Below, in pieces: positions 45,198 through 54,568 of a DNA stretch of 64,000 nucleotides. The position numbers and the translations under genes are program-made. The notes below the pieces were generated by a model. That model did no database searches. It worked only from the letters and a program-made list of their open reading frames with translations, and was not told the origin of the DNA. Source of the stretch: Oscillibacter hominis (lineage in GTDB: Bacteria; Bacillota; Clostridia; Oscillospirales; Oscillospiraceae); the NCBI RefSeq assembly GCF_014334055.1, contig NZ_CP060490.1, positions 2,232,001-2,296,000 on the forward strand, given 5' to 3'. The stretch's first letter is position 1. Every line of letters begins with the position of its first letter.

Positions 45198-46403
45198 TCA
45201 ATTTACACAAGAACCAGGTCCGGACATGGCAATTTTATATTCAACATATTGCCGGGCCACCCGGGGCGAGCGTCCGCCGGAGCGGAGCGCAAAGGCCTCC
45301 GCCTCCTGGAAGAGCTGTTCCTCCGGCGCGTCCAGCCCCTCCCGCTCCGCCAACTGGGCCACCACGCTCAGATAGAGGTCCCGGCCGGGCTTTCCGAAGG
45401 TGATGACAATGCCGAACCGGGCGGAAAGGCTGGCCACCTCCTCCAGGGTGTCGCTGAGGTGGATCTCGTCGCCCTGGCGCTGCTGGAAGGTCTCCTGTAC
45501 CAGATGGCGGCGGTTGCTGGTGGCAAAGACCACCGTGTTTCCGGAGCGGGCGGCCACGCTGCCCTCCAGCACGGTCTTCAGCGCCGTAAAGTCCCGGTCG
45601 TCAGAGGCAAAGGACAGGTCGTCGATGAACAGGATGAATTTCAAAGGAAGGCCGCTGAGGGTGTCCAACAGGGCGGGGATGTGGCGCAGGCGGCTCTTTT
45701 CCACCTGGATCAGCCGCAACCCCTGGTCCTGATAGGCGTTGGCCAGGGCCTTCACCGTGCTGGACTTCCCGGTGCCTGCGTCGCCGTAGAGCAGCACGTT
45801 GTTGGCCGGCAGGCCCTGGAGCAGGGCCTGGGTATTTTTGATGAGCTTCTCCCGCTCCGCCTCATATCCATAGAGCTCTGAAAGCTGCTGGGGATCAGGG
45901 TGCTCCACCGGCACCAGGAGGCCCTGGGGGGAGACGGAAAACACATGGTACTGGGCAAAGATGCCGAATCCGGACTGAGGCGAGCGCTCCAGCATCCGGC
46001 GGTACACCCGGGTGAACCGCTCTCCCTCGGCGCTCCAGGCAGGCAGTTCCTCCGCATGTTCCTTCAGGTCAAACCGGGCGCAAAAGGCCTCGCTGGATAA
46101 GACCGCCTCCTCCAAAAGAGCCAGTTCCCGCTCCAGCCACCGTTCTGCCTGGGACCCCACCGTCCGTTGGGAGGCCGCCGCGCGGACATAGAAGTTGTCG
46201 TCCCGCAGCATCAGCGTCTCCACCGCCTGGTGCAGATCCGTACCCCGGGGATAGAGCTCCGCCGCCAGGTCGCACATCCGCGCGGCCGCGCTTTCCCGGT
46301 CCGCTTCCAAGAGGGCGGCCAGGGCCTCCATCAGCGGCTCTCCCCGAAGGTTCCGAAAGATGACAAGGTGGCGCAGGGTCTGCGCCGTCTGCCTCATATC
46401 CAT
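45198..46403 (-). CDS. DUF815 AAA-type ATPase
   Basis: 401 aa. Walker A LLYGDAGTGKSSTVKAL near 215, Walker B ILFIDDLSF near 268 and sensor motif VVFATSNRRHL near 305 place it in the DUF815 P-loop ATPase family. An N-terminal domain of about 180 residues is helical and has no known motif. Family function is unknown. The gene lies between the divergent ilv and leu operons and does not appear to belong to either. Confidence 0.9.
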   Translation of the reverse strand: MDMRQTAQTLRHLVIFRNLRGEPLMEALAALLEADRESAAARMCDLAAELYPRGTDLHQAVETLMLRDDNFYVRAAASQRTVGSQAERWLERELALLEEAVLSSEAFCARFDLKEHAEELPAWSAEGERFTRVYRRMLERSPQSGFGIFAQYHVFSVSPQGLLVPVEHPDPQQLSELYGYEAEREKLIKNTQALLQGLPANNVLLYGDAGTGKSSTVKALANAYQDQGLRLIQVEKSRLRHIPALLDTLSGLPLKFILFIDDLSFASDDRDFTALKTVLEGSVAARSGNTVVFATSNRRHLVQETFQQRQGDEIHLSDTLEEVASLSARFGIVITFGKPGRDLYLSVVAQLAEREGLDAPEEQLFQEAEAFALRSGGRSPRVARQYVEYKIAMSGPGSCVN

Positions 46404-46691
46404 GGTATCTCTCCTTTGTCAATCCAAACAAATTTGATGCGCACCGGCCGGGGCGGCTTTGCAAAAAGCCACAAGCCCGCCTAACCTTCCTTGAAAAGCG
46501 GGCCGGGCGCCCGGGCCTCCGCGCTCTCGGTTAAAACGTGAATTCAGGGACAAACCCGGCTCACATTCTCTTCTTTTTTCAGAAATCCGCGTCATTTCCG
46601 GACTTTTTCAAAAAATTACAGGTCGCGGCACGCCTTGCAGTATACACGGATGATCCGGGAGATGCAAGCCCAATTTCGCCAAAAATTAGAC
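46404..46691. other. Gene-free intergenic region between DUF815 and the leu leader
   Basis: About 290 bases. It holds a GC-rich near-palindrome at about 46500-46517 and otherwise AT-rich sequence. I see no coding frame with a ribosome site. Confidence 0.4.
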
Positions 46692-46720
46692 TTGACAACC
46701 GGAAAAATTTCCTGTATTCT
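46692..46720 (+). promoter_or_regulatory. Promoter of the leu T-box leader
   Basis: A consensus TTGACA at 46692-46697, 17 bases, TATTCT at 46715-46720. Confidence 0.75.
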
Positions 46721-46734
46721 TGCAGACAACAACA

Positions 46735-47020
46735 CAACGAGCAGATACGATGACAGGGAGAAAGTCCCTCCGCGATGTTTCAGAGAGCCGCCGGTTGGTG
46801 AGAGGCGGTACGGAGCTGGGAGACGTCACTGGCCCTCGAGTATTCAAGCTGAGGCCCTGTGGGCTTAGGCGCGAACGGGTTTCCTCACCGTTACCAAAGA
46901 GGCAGGATTCGTCCATATTGGACTGATGCTGAAAGCGGGTATAGCAATATACCAACAAGAGTGGTACCGCGGAAGTGTTTGGGCTTTCGTCTCTTTCAAA
47001 AAGAGACGATGGCCTTTTTT
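46735..47020 (+). ncRNA. T-box leader of the leu operon
   Basis: Stem I with an AGAG element near 46782, a distal stem GCCGCC/GGCGGT (46787-46792 with 46804-46809) around GGTTGGTG, the T-box AGAGTGGTACCGCGG at about 46959-46973, and a terminator (CGTCTCTT / AAGAGACG) followed by T6 at 47015-47020. The specifier is not clear: GTC at 46825-46827 fits the stem I position, while CTC (leucine) at 46835-46837 fits the operon. RNA folding would decide. Confidence 0.88.
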
Positions 47021-47087
47021 ATTTGTCGTTGTTCGTTGACGGTTTTCAGTTCAGCCACTGGCGGAAATGTAAGGAGGATCAGTTCTC

Positions 47088-48593
47088 ATGAACAAAATCA
47101 AGGTATTTGACACGACGCTGCGGGATGGGGAGCAGTCTCCCGGTTGCAGCATGAACCTGTCGGAAAAGATCGAAATGGCCCGGCAGTTAGACGCCCTGGG
47201 CGTGGACATCATAGAGGCCGGCTTTGCCATCGCCTCTCCCATGGACTTCAAGAGCGTACAGACCATTGCGGAAGTCGTCACCAATTGCAAGGTCGCCAGT
47301 CTCGCCCGCTGCACAAAGGGCGATATTGACGCCGCCTGGGAAGCCGTGAAGGGCGCGAAGTACCCGCGCATCCACGTGTTCCTGGCCACCAGTGACATCC
47401 ACATGGAATACAAGCTGCGCATGACCCGCGAGCAGGTGCTTGCCAGCATTGCCGAGAACGTGGCCTACGCCAAGTCTTACTGCGACGACATCGAATTCTC
47501 CGCCGAGGACGCCTCCCGTTCCGACCCCGCATTTTTGGCCAAGGCCTACTCCACGGCCATTGCCGCCGGGGCAACTGTCATCAATGTGCCCGACACCGTG
47601 GGCTACTCCACGCCCCAGGAGATGGGGGAGCTCATCTCGTATCTAAAAAAGCACGTGGAGGGCGTGGACCAGGTGGACATCTCCGTCCACTGCCACGATG
47701 ACCTGGGCATGGCTGTGGCCAACACCCTGGCCTGCGTCCAGGCCGGCGCCACCCAGGTGGAATGCACCGTCAACGGCATCGGCGAACGGGCGGGCAACGC
47801 CAGCCTGGAGGAGATTGTCATGGCGCTGAAGACCCGCCAGGATTTTTACCAGGCCGACACCGGCGTCAACACCCGTCAGATCTACCGCTCCAGCAAGCTC
47901 TTGAGCAACATCACCGGCGTCAGCGTGGCCCCCAGCAAATCCATCGTGGGTGCCAACGCCTTTGCCCACGAGTCCGGCATCCACCAGCACGGCGTGCTGG
48001 CCAACGCCCAGACCTACGAGATCATGAAGTCCACCGACGTGGGCATTCCTCAGAACACCATGGTCCTGGGCAAGCACTCCGGCAAGCACGCCCTGCGGGA
48101 GAAGCTGGAGTCCATGGGCTACGAGGTCAGCGACGAGCGGCTGGACGAGATCTTCGTCCGCTTCAAGGCCCTGGCGGACAAGAAGAAAACCATCACCAGC
48201 TCCGATCTGGAGGCTCTGGTGCTGAATCAGCGCCGGGTGGACAACGTGACCTACGACTTTGTCAGCCACGTGGTTAACACGGGCCTCGATGTGCCCAACA
48301 CCGCCTGCATCAAGGTGAAAAAGGACGACGAGACCATCGAGGAAGTGGCCATCGGCACCGGACCGCTGGACGCCTCCTTCAAGGCCATCAACCACATTGT
48401 GGGCATGGACGTGGCGCTCAGCAGCTTCAGCCTCAGCGCCGTTACCGACGGCGAGGACGCCATCGGTGAGGCCACGGTGAAGCTTGCCTACGGCGACAAG
48501 ACCGTCACCGGCCGGGGCCTCTCCACAGACATCATCGAGTCCTCCATCCGGGCCTACATCAACGGCATCAATAAGATTATGGGGGTACAGTAA
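47088..48593 (+). CDS. leuA: 2-isopropylmalate synthase
   Basis: 501 aa. The DRE-TIM barrel signature [13 protein letters not shown] opens the protein, the metal-binding HCHDDLG lies near 203 and the flexible domain HESGIHQHG near 295. The C-terminal 110 residues form the LeuA allosteric domain that binds leucine. It condenses acetyl-CoA with 2-oxoisovalerate, a product of the ilv pathway. An AAGGAGG site precedes the ATG. Confidence 0.96.
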   Translation: MNKIKVFDTTLRDGEQSPGCSMNLSEKIEMARQLDALGVDIIEAGFAIASPMDFKSVQTIAEVVTNCKVASLARCTKGDIDAAWEAVKGAKYPRIHVFLATSDIHMEYKLRMTREQVLASIAENVAYAKSYCDDIEFSAEDASRSDPAFLAKAYSTAIAAGATVINVPDTVGYSTPQEMGELISYLKKHVEGVDQVDISVHCHDDLGMAVANTLACVQAGATQVECTVNGIGERAGNASLEEIVMALKTRQDFYQADTGVNTRQIYRSSKLLSNITGVSVAPSKSIVGANAFAHESGIHQHGVLANAQTYEIMKSTDVGIPQNTMVLGKHSGKHALREKLESMGYEVSDERLDEIFVRFKALADKKKTITSSDLEALVLNQRRVDNVTYDFVSHVVNTGLDVPNTACIKVKKDDETIEEVAIGTGPLDASFKAINHIVGMDVALSSFSLSAVTDGEDAIGEATVKLAYGDKTVTGRGLSTDIIESSIRAYINGINKIMGVQ

Positions 48594-48594
48594 C

Positions 48595-49863
48595 ATGGGC
48601 ATGACAATGACGCAGAAAATCCTGGCCAAACACGCCGGCCTCAGCGAGGTGCGCCCGGGCCAGCTCATCATGGCAAAGTTGGACCTGGTCCTGGGCAACG
48701 ACATCACCTCTCCCGTGGCCATCAATGAATTTGAGGCCGCCGGGTTCGACCAGGTCTTTGACAAGAGCCGCATCGCCATGGTCATGGACCACTTTACCCC
48801 CAACAAGGACATCAAGGCCGCCACCCAGTGCAAGCAGTGCCGTGCCTTTGCCAAGCGCTTTGACCTGGACAACTACTACGACGTGGGCGCCATGGGCGTG
48901 GAGCACGCCCTGCTGCCGGAGCGGGGCCTGGTGGCCCCCGGCGAGGCCGTCATCGGCGCCGACTCCCACACCTGCACCTACGGCGCCCTGGGCGCCTTCT
49001 CTACCGGAGTGGGCTCCACCGATATGGGCGCAGCCATGGCCACGGGCCAGACCTGGTTCAAGGTCCCGGCCGCCATCCATGTCCACGTCACAGGTTCCTT
49101 CCGGCCCTATGTCTCCGGCAAGGATGCCATTTTACACCTCATCGGCCGGATCGGCGTGGACGGCGCGCTGTACCAGTCCCTGGAGTTCTCCGGCCCGGGG
49201 TTGAAGAGCCTGACCATCTACGACCGCCTGACCATGGCCAACATGGCCATTGAGGCCGGCGCCAAAAACGGCATTTTTGCCGTGGATGACGTGACCCGCG
49301 CCTATGTGGAGGGCAGGGTGAACCGGCCCTGGGAAGCCTTTGAGGCCGACGCAGACGCCGAATACGTCCGCACGGTGGAGCTGAATCTCAGTGAGATCGA
49401 CTGCACCGTGGCCTATCCCCACCTGCCGGAAAACGCCCACAGTGCTGCTGAGAGCGGACACATCGCCATCGACCAGGTGGTGATCGGCTCGTGCACCAAT
49501 GGCCAGAGCGCCGACATGGCGGCTGCCGCCGCGGTGCTCAAGGGCCGGCACATCGCCAAGGGCGTCCGGGCCATCGTCATCCCCGCCACCCAGCGGGTCT
49601 ATCAGGAGTGCATCCGCCAGGGCTGGATGGACACCTTCCTGGAGGCGGGCTGCGCGGTCTCCACGCCCACCTGCGGCCCCTGCCTGGGCGGCCACATGGG
49701 CTGCCTCGCCGCAGGGGAGCGCTGTGTCTCCACCACCAACCGCAATTTCGTGGGCCGCATGGGCCACGTGGACAGTGAGGTCTATCTGGCCTCTCCCGCC
49801 GTGGCGGCGGCATCCGCCGTCACCGGAACAATCACCCATCCCAAGGAGGTCATGGACGCATGA
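48595..49863 (+). CDS. leuC: 3-isopropylmalate dehydratase large subunit
   Basis: 422 aa, the short bacterial/archaeal-type form. Cluster cysteines are found in GSCTNGQ near 298 and [11 protein letters not shown] near 358; [15 protein letters not shown] is the aconitase-family motif. It starts one base after the leuA stop and overlaps leuD by four bases. Confidence 0.96.
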   Translation: MGMTMTQKILAKHAGLSEVRPGQLIMAKLDLVLGNDITSPVAINEFEAAGFDQVFDKSRIAMVMDHFTPNKDIKAATQCKQCRAFAKRFDLDNYYDVGAMGVEHALLPERGLVAPGEAVIGADSHTCTYGALGAFSTGVGSTDMGAAMATGQTWFKVPAAIHVHVTGSFRPYVSGKDAILHLIGRIGVDGALYQSLEFSGPGLKSLTIYDRLTMANMAIEAGAKNGIFAVDDVTRAYVEGRVNRPWEAFEADADAEYVRTVELNLSEIDCTVAYPHLPENAHSAAESGHIAIDQVVIGSCTNGQSADMAAAAAVLKGRHIAKGVRAIVIPATQRVYQECIRQGWMDTFLEAGCAVSTPTCGPCLGGHMGCLAAGERCVSTTNRNFVGRMGHVDSEVYLASPAVAAASAVTGTITHPKEVMDA

Positions 49864-50342
49864 GAGCACACGGTACAGTATTCAAATACGGCGACAACAT
49901 AGACACCGACGTCATCATCCCCGCCCGGTACCTGGCCACCCAGGACCCCAGGGAGCTGGCCTCCCACTGCATGGAGGACATCGACGCCTCCTTTGTGGGG
50001 CGGGTCCAGCCCGGCGACATCATGGTGGGCGGCTTTAACTTCGGCTGCGGCTCCTCCCGGGAGCACGCGCCCATCGCCATCCGGGCAGCCGGAGTCAGCT
50101 GCGTCATCGCAAAGACCTTTGCCCGCATCTTTTACCGCAACGCCATCAACATCGGCCTTGCCATCCTGGAGTGCGAGGCCGCCAGCGACGGCATCCGGGA
50201 CGGCGATGAGGTCAGCGTGGACTTTGATTCGGGCGTCATCACCAACCTGACCCGGGGCGAAACCTATCAGGCGGAGCCTTTCCCGCCGTTCATCCGGGAC
50301 ATGATCGATAAGGGCGGCCTGATGGCCTCCATCAAGAGGTGA
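49860..50342 (+). CDS. leuD: 3-isopropylmalate dehydratase small subunit
   Basis: 160 aa with [14 protein letters not shown] near 12 and the [14 protein letters not shown] substrate loop near 58. It pairs with LeuC. The ATGA overlap couples their translation. Confidence 0.96.
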   Translation: MRAHGTVFKYGDNIDTDVIIPARYLATQDPRELASHCMEDIDASFVGRVQPGDIMVGGFNFGCGSSREHAPIAIRAAGVSCVIAKTFARIFYRNAINIGLAILECEAASDGIRDGDEVSVDFDSGVITNLTRGETYQAEPFPPFIRDMIDKGGLMASIKR

Positions 50343-50346
50343 CGCC

Positions 50347-51417
50347 ATGGAAAAGAAAATTGCTGTCATCCGGGGCGACGGCATCGGCCCGGAGATCGTA
50401 AACGAGGCAGTCGCCGTCCTGGACGCAGTGGCCGCTAAGTTCGGCCACACCTTCCGCTACAGCGACGTGCTCATGGGCGGGTGCGCCATCGACGAGTGCG
50501 GCGTCCCCCTGCCCCAGGCCACCGTGGACGCCTGCCTTGCCTCCGATGCCGTGCTCTTAGGCGCGGTGGGCGGCCCCAAGTGGGACGCCGTCCCCAAGGA
50601 GATCCGCCCTGAGCGGGGCCTTCTGGGCCTGCGGGGCGCATTGGGCCTCTATGCCAACATCCGCCCGGCCCGGCTCTTCCCCCAGCTTCGCCGCGCCTGC
50701 CCCCTGAGGCCGGAGATCGCGGACAAAGGCATCGACTTTTTGATGGTCCGGGAGCTGATCGGCGGCGTCTACTTCGGCGAGCACCGCTCCGAGCAGGCGG
50801 ACGGCCAGGAAAAGGCCACCGACATCATGGCCTACAGCGAGGAGGAGATCCGCCGCATTGCCCACGTGGCCTTCCGCCTGGCGGAAAAGCGGCGCAAAAA
50901 GGTCACCTCTGTGGACAAGGCCAACGTGCTGGCCACCTCCCGGCTGTGGCGCCGTGTGGTCGCAGAGGTGGCCCAGGGCTACCCGGACGTGGAACTCAGC
51001 CACATGTATGTGGACAACTGCGCCATGCAGATCGTCCGGGACCCCTCTCAGTTCGACGTGATCGTTACGGAGAACCTCTTCGGCGACATCCTCTCCGACG
51101 AGGCCAGCATCATCACCGGCTCCATCGGCATGATCCCCTCCGCCTCCCTTGGAGGCGGCACCCTGGGCCTCTACGAACCCATCCACGGCTCCGCGCCGGA
51201 CATCGCCGGCACCGATACCGCCGACCCCATCGGCACCATCCTGGCGGCGGCGGAGCTCCTGCGGGACTCCTTTGACCTAATGGAGGAGGCCAGGGCCGTG
51301 GAGGACGCGGTGAGCCGTGTTTTGGACGCGGGCTACCGCTGCGGCGACATCATGAGCGAGGGCTGCACCGCCGTGGGCTGCCGGGAGATGGGCCGGCTCA
51401 TCCGCGAGGCCATCTGA
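50347..51417 (+). CDS. leuB: 3-isopropylmalate dehydrogenase
   Basis: 356 aa. The N terminus KIAVIRGDGIGPEIV, RELIGGVYFGEH near 136, MYVDNCAMQ and the NAD-binding GSAPDIAGTDTADP are all standard. It oxidises and decarboxylates isopropylmalate to the leucine keto acid. It is the last leu gene, followed by a terminator. Confidence 0.96.
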   Translation: MEKKIAVIRGDGIGPEIVNEAVAVLDAVAAKFGHTFRYSDVLMGGCAIDECGVPLPQATVDACLASDAVLLGAVGGPKWDAVPKEIRPERGLLGLRGALGLYANIRPARLFPQLRRACPLRPEIADKGIDFLMVRELIGGVYFGEHRSEQADGQEKATDIMAYSEEEIRRIAHVAFRLAEKRRKKVTSVDKANVLATSRLWRRVVAEVAQGYPDVELSHMYVDNCAMQIVRDPSQFDVIVTENLFGDILSDEASIITGSIGMIPSASLGGGTLGLYEPIHGSAPDIAGTDTADPIGTILAAAELLRDSFDLMEEARAVEDAVSRVLDAGYRCGDIMSEGCTAVGCREMGRLIREAI

Positions 51418-51428
51418 ACCGCATGCTT

Positions 51429-51462
51429 GGCCCGGCCGGGACTTCCGGCCGGGCCTTTTCTT
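51429..51462 (+). terminator. Terminator of the leu operon
   Basis: A GGCCCGGCCGG / CCGGCCGGGCC stem with a TTTTCTTT tail. Confidence 0.85.
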
Positions 51463-51562
51463 TTGTATCGCGCTATGGTACAATGTCCTCAATCGCGATA
51501 CTGCGCAGCGCGCCAGCCCAAACACTGCGGCCAAAACCAAACCGAATCATCAAGGAGTCCAT

Positions 51563-52084
51563 ATGTACTACGGAGAGATCAAAAACTGCGACATTGCCAA
51601 CGGCGAGGGCGTCCGGGTGAGCCTGTTCGTCTCCGGCTGCACCAACCACTGTGAGCAGTGCTTCCAGCCCCAGACCTGGGCCTTTGACTACGGGCGGCCC
51701 TTCACCGCAAAGACCGAGGAGGAGCTGCTGAGCCTTCTGGCGCCGGACTACATCAGCGGACTGACGCTCTTGGGCGGAGAGCCCTTTGAGCCGGAAAACC
51801 AGCGGGCCCTGGTTCCGTTTTTGCACCGGGTGCGCCGGACGCTGCGGCGCAAGACCATCTGGAGCTTTTCCGGCTTCACCTATGAGGAGCTGCTCTCACC
51901 GGACAGCTATCCCCACTGCGAGGTGACGGAGGAGATGCTGGGCCTTTTGGATGTGCTGGTGGACGGACGGTATGTGGCGGCGCTTCACGACATCTCCCTG
52001 CGGTTTCGCGGCAGCTCCAACCAGCGGCTCATCGACTTGAACCAAAGCCGTAAAGCGGGCCGCATCGTCCTTTGGAACGGCTGA
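51563..52084 (+). CDS. nrdG: Anaerobic ribonucleotide reductase activating protein
   Basis: 173-aa radical SAM protein. The cluster motif reads CTNHCEQC (CxxxCxxC), preceded by NGEGVRVSLFVSG, and TLLGGEPF follows near 72. The size and opening MYYGEIKNCDIANGEG are typical of NrdG. It places the glycyl radical on NrdD. Its separation from nrdD by the ilv and leu operons is uncommon. It has its own ribosome site (AAGGAG) and terminator. Confidence 0.95.
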   Translation: MYYGEIKNCDIANGEGVRVSLFVSGCTNHCEQCFQPQTWAFDYGRPFTAKTEEELLSLLAPDYISGLTLLGGEPFEPENQRALVPFLHRVRRTLRRKTIWSFSGFTYEELLSPDSYPHCEVTEEMLGLLDVLVDGRYVAALHDISLRFRGSSNQRLIDLNQSRKAGRIVLWNG

Positions 52085-52123
52085 AAAAGGAACGCTTCCC
52101 TATTTGGGAAGCGTTCCTTTTTT
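52084..52123. terminator. Bidirectional terminator between nrdG and the alcohol dehydrogenase gene
   Basis: AAAAAGGAACGCTTCCC and its complement with T6 on the right and A5 on the left serve both converging genes. Confidence 0.9.
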
Positions 52124-52128
52124 GATCT

Positions 52129-53142
52129 TTACAGGGCGATCAGGTACTTGAAGGCCTCGTGGCGGCGGAGGCTGTCGTAGGCCCGGCCCAACTCCTTTAG
52201 GGGAACCGGGTGGTCCATGTCGTACCAGAGCGAGGCATCCAGCTGGCCACGGAGGATCATGGCCTGCACCTCCGCGTTGGTCTCCTCCTCATCGTAGCCG
52301 TCTGCATAGACCCGGAAGCTGTGTGCCGCCAGGAAGGGATTGAGCCCGTAGGCCGCCCGGTTGTTCCACCCGTAGACGCCCACAACCGCGTCCCGGCGCA
52401 GCACGCCCAGCACCCGGTTTACCACGTCGGAGCCGCCCACGCCGTCGATGAGCACGTCAAAACCGCCGCTGAATTCGGCCTGAAGCGCCTCCGGCAGGGC
52501 CTCATCTTTATAATTGAAGTACGCACGCAGCGGCAGAGTGCGGAATGCCTTCTCCTTGGAGAGGCTCCCAACCACCACCAGCTCCGCGCCTAAGTTGCAC
52601 GCGTGGGCGGCAAAGGACAGCGCGTTGCCGCCGGAGCCGACCAGCAGCACCCGGCTTCCGCTGCCCACGCCAAGCCGCCTGATATAGGAGAGGGTCTCCC
52701 GCCAGGTGATGATCATGGGCGCAGTCTTCTCGTCAATGGAGGGATGGATGATCTGGTTCACCCGGCTGCGGTTCCAGAGGGACAAGTCCACACCGTCCTT
52801 TTTCATCTGCCAGTGGTCCCGGGCCACGCCATATTCGGCGAATCCGCCCCAGTTGGAGCCCAGGCCCGCTGCTCCCGGATAGCCCACACGGCTCACCAAA
52901 TCACCCACGTGGAGGTTTTTCACCTTGGCTCCCACCTCCACCACCCGGCCCACGCTCTCGTGGCCCAGCACGGTGGGGAAGGAGACGGGGAAGGGGTGCT
53001 TTCCATCCATCAGGTGGATGTCCGTCCCGGCGCAGGTTGCGCCGTAGCACAGGGCGCACAGCGCGTCATAGGGGCCCAGCTCCGGCATGGGGACATCAAG
53101 GACCTCCAGCGTTCCGATTTTTGTGACTACAGCTGCTTTCAT
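52129..53142 (-). CDS. Zinc-type medium-chain alcohol dehydrogenase
   Basis: 337 aa. The catalytic zinc ligands are visible as Cys in GATCAGTD near 37 and His/Glu in GHESVG near 64; the NAD site is LLVGSGGNAL near 167. The four-cysteine structural zinc loop of many relatives is absent, replaced by a glycine-rich stretch. It probably oxidises a polyol or hydroxy acid. It is the last gene of the lyase-TRAP-FAD operon, 25 bases after the FAD oxidoreductase, behind a GGAAAGGAG site. Confidence 0.85.
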   Translation of the reverse strand: MKAAVVTKIGTLEVLDVPMPELGPYDALCALCYGATCAGTDIHLMDGKHPFPVSFPTVLGHESVGRVVEVGAKVKNLHVGDLVSRVGYPGAAGLGSNWGGFAEYGVARDHWQMKKDGVDLSLWNRSRVNQIIHPSIDEKTAPMIITWRETLSYIRRLGVGSGSRVLLVGSGGNALSFAAHACNLGAELVVVGSLSKEKAFRTLPLRAYFNYKDEALPEALQAEFSGGFDVLIDGVGGSDVVNRVLGVLRRDAVVGVYGWNNRAAYGLNPFLAAHSFRVYADGYDEEETNAEVQAMILRGQLDASLWYDMDHPVPLKELGRAYDSLRRHEAFKYLIAL

Positions 53143-53167
53143 ATTATGGTTCTCCTTTCCACAGGAG

Positions 53168-54508
53168 TTATAAAATTGCTCCTTGCTCCTTCAGTATACC
53201 ACGCACGGCCGCCGTGGTAAACGTCCCGGCGGCGTACGCCGCCGCCATCACCCCGGCGGCGTGTCCCGTGGACATGCACGTCATGGAGATGCGGCAGGAG
53301 GCGTTGGCTTCAAAGGTGGCGCTGATGCAGCGGCCGGCCAGGAACAGATTCTCTGCCGACCGGGCCATCAGGCACTCCTGAGGGATGTGGTAGCCGGACA
53401 CGATGCGCTCAAACTTCATGCCGTCGCCGCTCTGGTGGATGTCGATGGGGAAGGCTCCCATGGCCACATCCGTGGGACCGCTGCGGGCGGCCACGATATC
53501 GTCCCGGGTTAGGGTATACCTGCCCACAACCCGGCCGCTCTCCCGCACGCCCACATAGCCGGTCTGGACGATGTAGGAATCCGCAAAGGCGGGGATGGTG
53601 CGGCGGAACCAGCCGTGGAGCTCCCGCACCTGCTCCATGCCCTGGCACTGGGCATCCGAGAGGGCAAAGGGGTCCAGGGGATCCGCGTTGATGCGGGAGT
53701 AATTGGCTATGACCTCGCCGGGGCGGGTAGTCTGCATCATGTGGATTTCATGGCGCTTAAGGTTCAGCGCGCCGGAATCATGGCCCGCCTTCAGCGCCCC
53801 CGTAAAGCCCCACAGGTGGAGGTGCTCCGCCTGAAGGTTCAGCTCCTTCTGAAAGGTCTTGAACTCCTCGCTGTGAGCGGCCACATACTCCTTCAGCAGA
53901 TCAATGTCCACGCCTGCGATGCGGCAGAGCACCGTTACCGGCTGGCTGCGGCCGGATTCATTCCCCACCGCCACGTCGTTGCCCGCCAGGTAGGAGGCGT
54001 AGCCGCCGCCGGTGGCGTCCACCACAGCGCCGCACTCCACCCGGACAGCCCCGGTCTTAGTCCGCAGGCGCAGCGCGGAAATGGATGCGCCGGAGCGCTC
54101 CACCTCCTCCAGCGTGGCTTCGGTCAATACGGTGACATCATAATGCTGCAGGAATTTCAGCAGTGCAAACTTCATGGTTTCCGCGTCATAGGGCACGATG
54201 GAGGCGCAGTAGCCGGTGGTGTCCTCCACCGCCCGGGCGCCGCTGTCCAGGGTGCGGAGGAAGTCCAAAAACTCCTTGGCCATGCCGGCAATCACGGTTC
54301 CGTTCGAATCCTCCGGGGTCATCAGCGCCTCCAGGGGGCCCATGGTCACCACGCCTCCTAAGAAGGTGGAGGACTCCGCCAACAGCGTCCGGGCTCCGCA
54401 TTTCGCCGCGGCGGCCGCCGCCATCACGCCGGCGATGCCCCCACCCACCACCGCCACGCCGCAGCGGACGGTGCGGTCCAGAGGCCTGGCGGCTCGATTG
54501 ATGTTCAT
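53168..54508 (-). CDS. FAD-dependent oxidoreductase (FAD_oxidored family)
   Basis: About 446 aa. The dinucleotide motif VVGGGIAGVMAA near 20 and GGVVTMGP after it match the PF12831-type family of FAD proteins. VVDATGGGYASYLAG and the C-terminal AGRCISATFEA are also typical. The start is the third possible ATG (54508), seven bases after GGAGG; the upstream ones sit too close. It likely oxidises a small hydroxy or amino acid. It follows TRAP dctM after a stem-loop. Confidence 0.85.
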   Translation of the reverse strand: MNINRAARPLDRTVRCGVAVVGGGIAGVMAAAAAAKCGARTLLAESSTFLGGVVTMGPLEALMTPEDSNGTVIAGMAKEFLDFLRTLDSGARAVEDTTGYCASIVPYDAETMKFALLKFLQHYDVTVLTEATLEEVERSGASISALRLRTKTGAVRVECGAVVDATGGGYASYLAGNDVAVGNESGRSQPVTVLCRIAGVDIDLLKEYVAAHSEEFKTFQKELNLQAEHLHLWGFTGALKAGHDSGALNLKRHEIHMMQTTRPGEVIANYSRINADPLDPFALSDAQCQGMEQVRELHGWFRRTIPAFADSYIVQTGYVGVRESGRVVGRYTLTRDDIVAARSGPTDVAMGAFPIDIHQSGDGMKFERIVSGYHIPQECLMARSAENLFLAGRCISATFEANASCRISMTCMSTGHAAGVMAAAYAAGTFTTAAVRGILKEQGAIL

Positions 54509-54526
54509 ATGCATTCCTCCCATTGG

Positions 54527-54557
54527 AAATCGCCCAAGTACTGTACTTGGGCGATTT
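54527..54557 (-). terminator. Intercistronic stem-loop between dctM and the FAD oxidoreductase
   Basis: AAATCGCCCAAGTAC and its complement form a near-perfect hairpin of about 14 bp. Read leftward only a short T run follows, so it is probably a partial terminator that lowers expression of the two distal genes. Confidence 0.65.
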
Positions 54558-54568
54558 TGCGGTTCAAT

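Noticed and set aside
46500..46517. A GC-rich palindrome near the leu leader as an operator
   Set aside because: One mismatch in a low-complexity C/G string, with no second copy and far from the promoter at 46692-46720.
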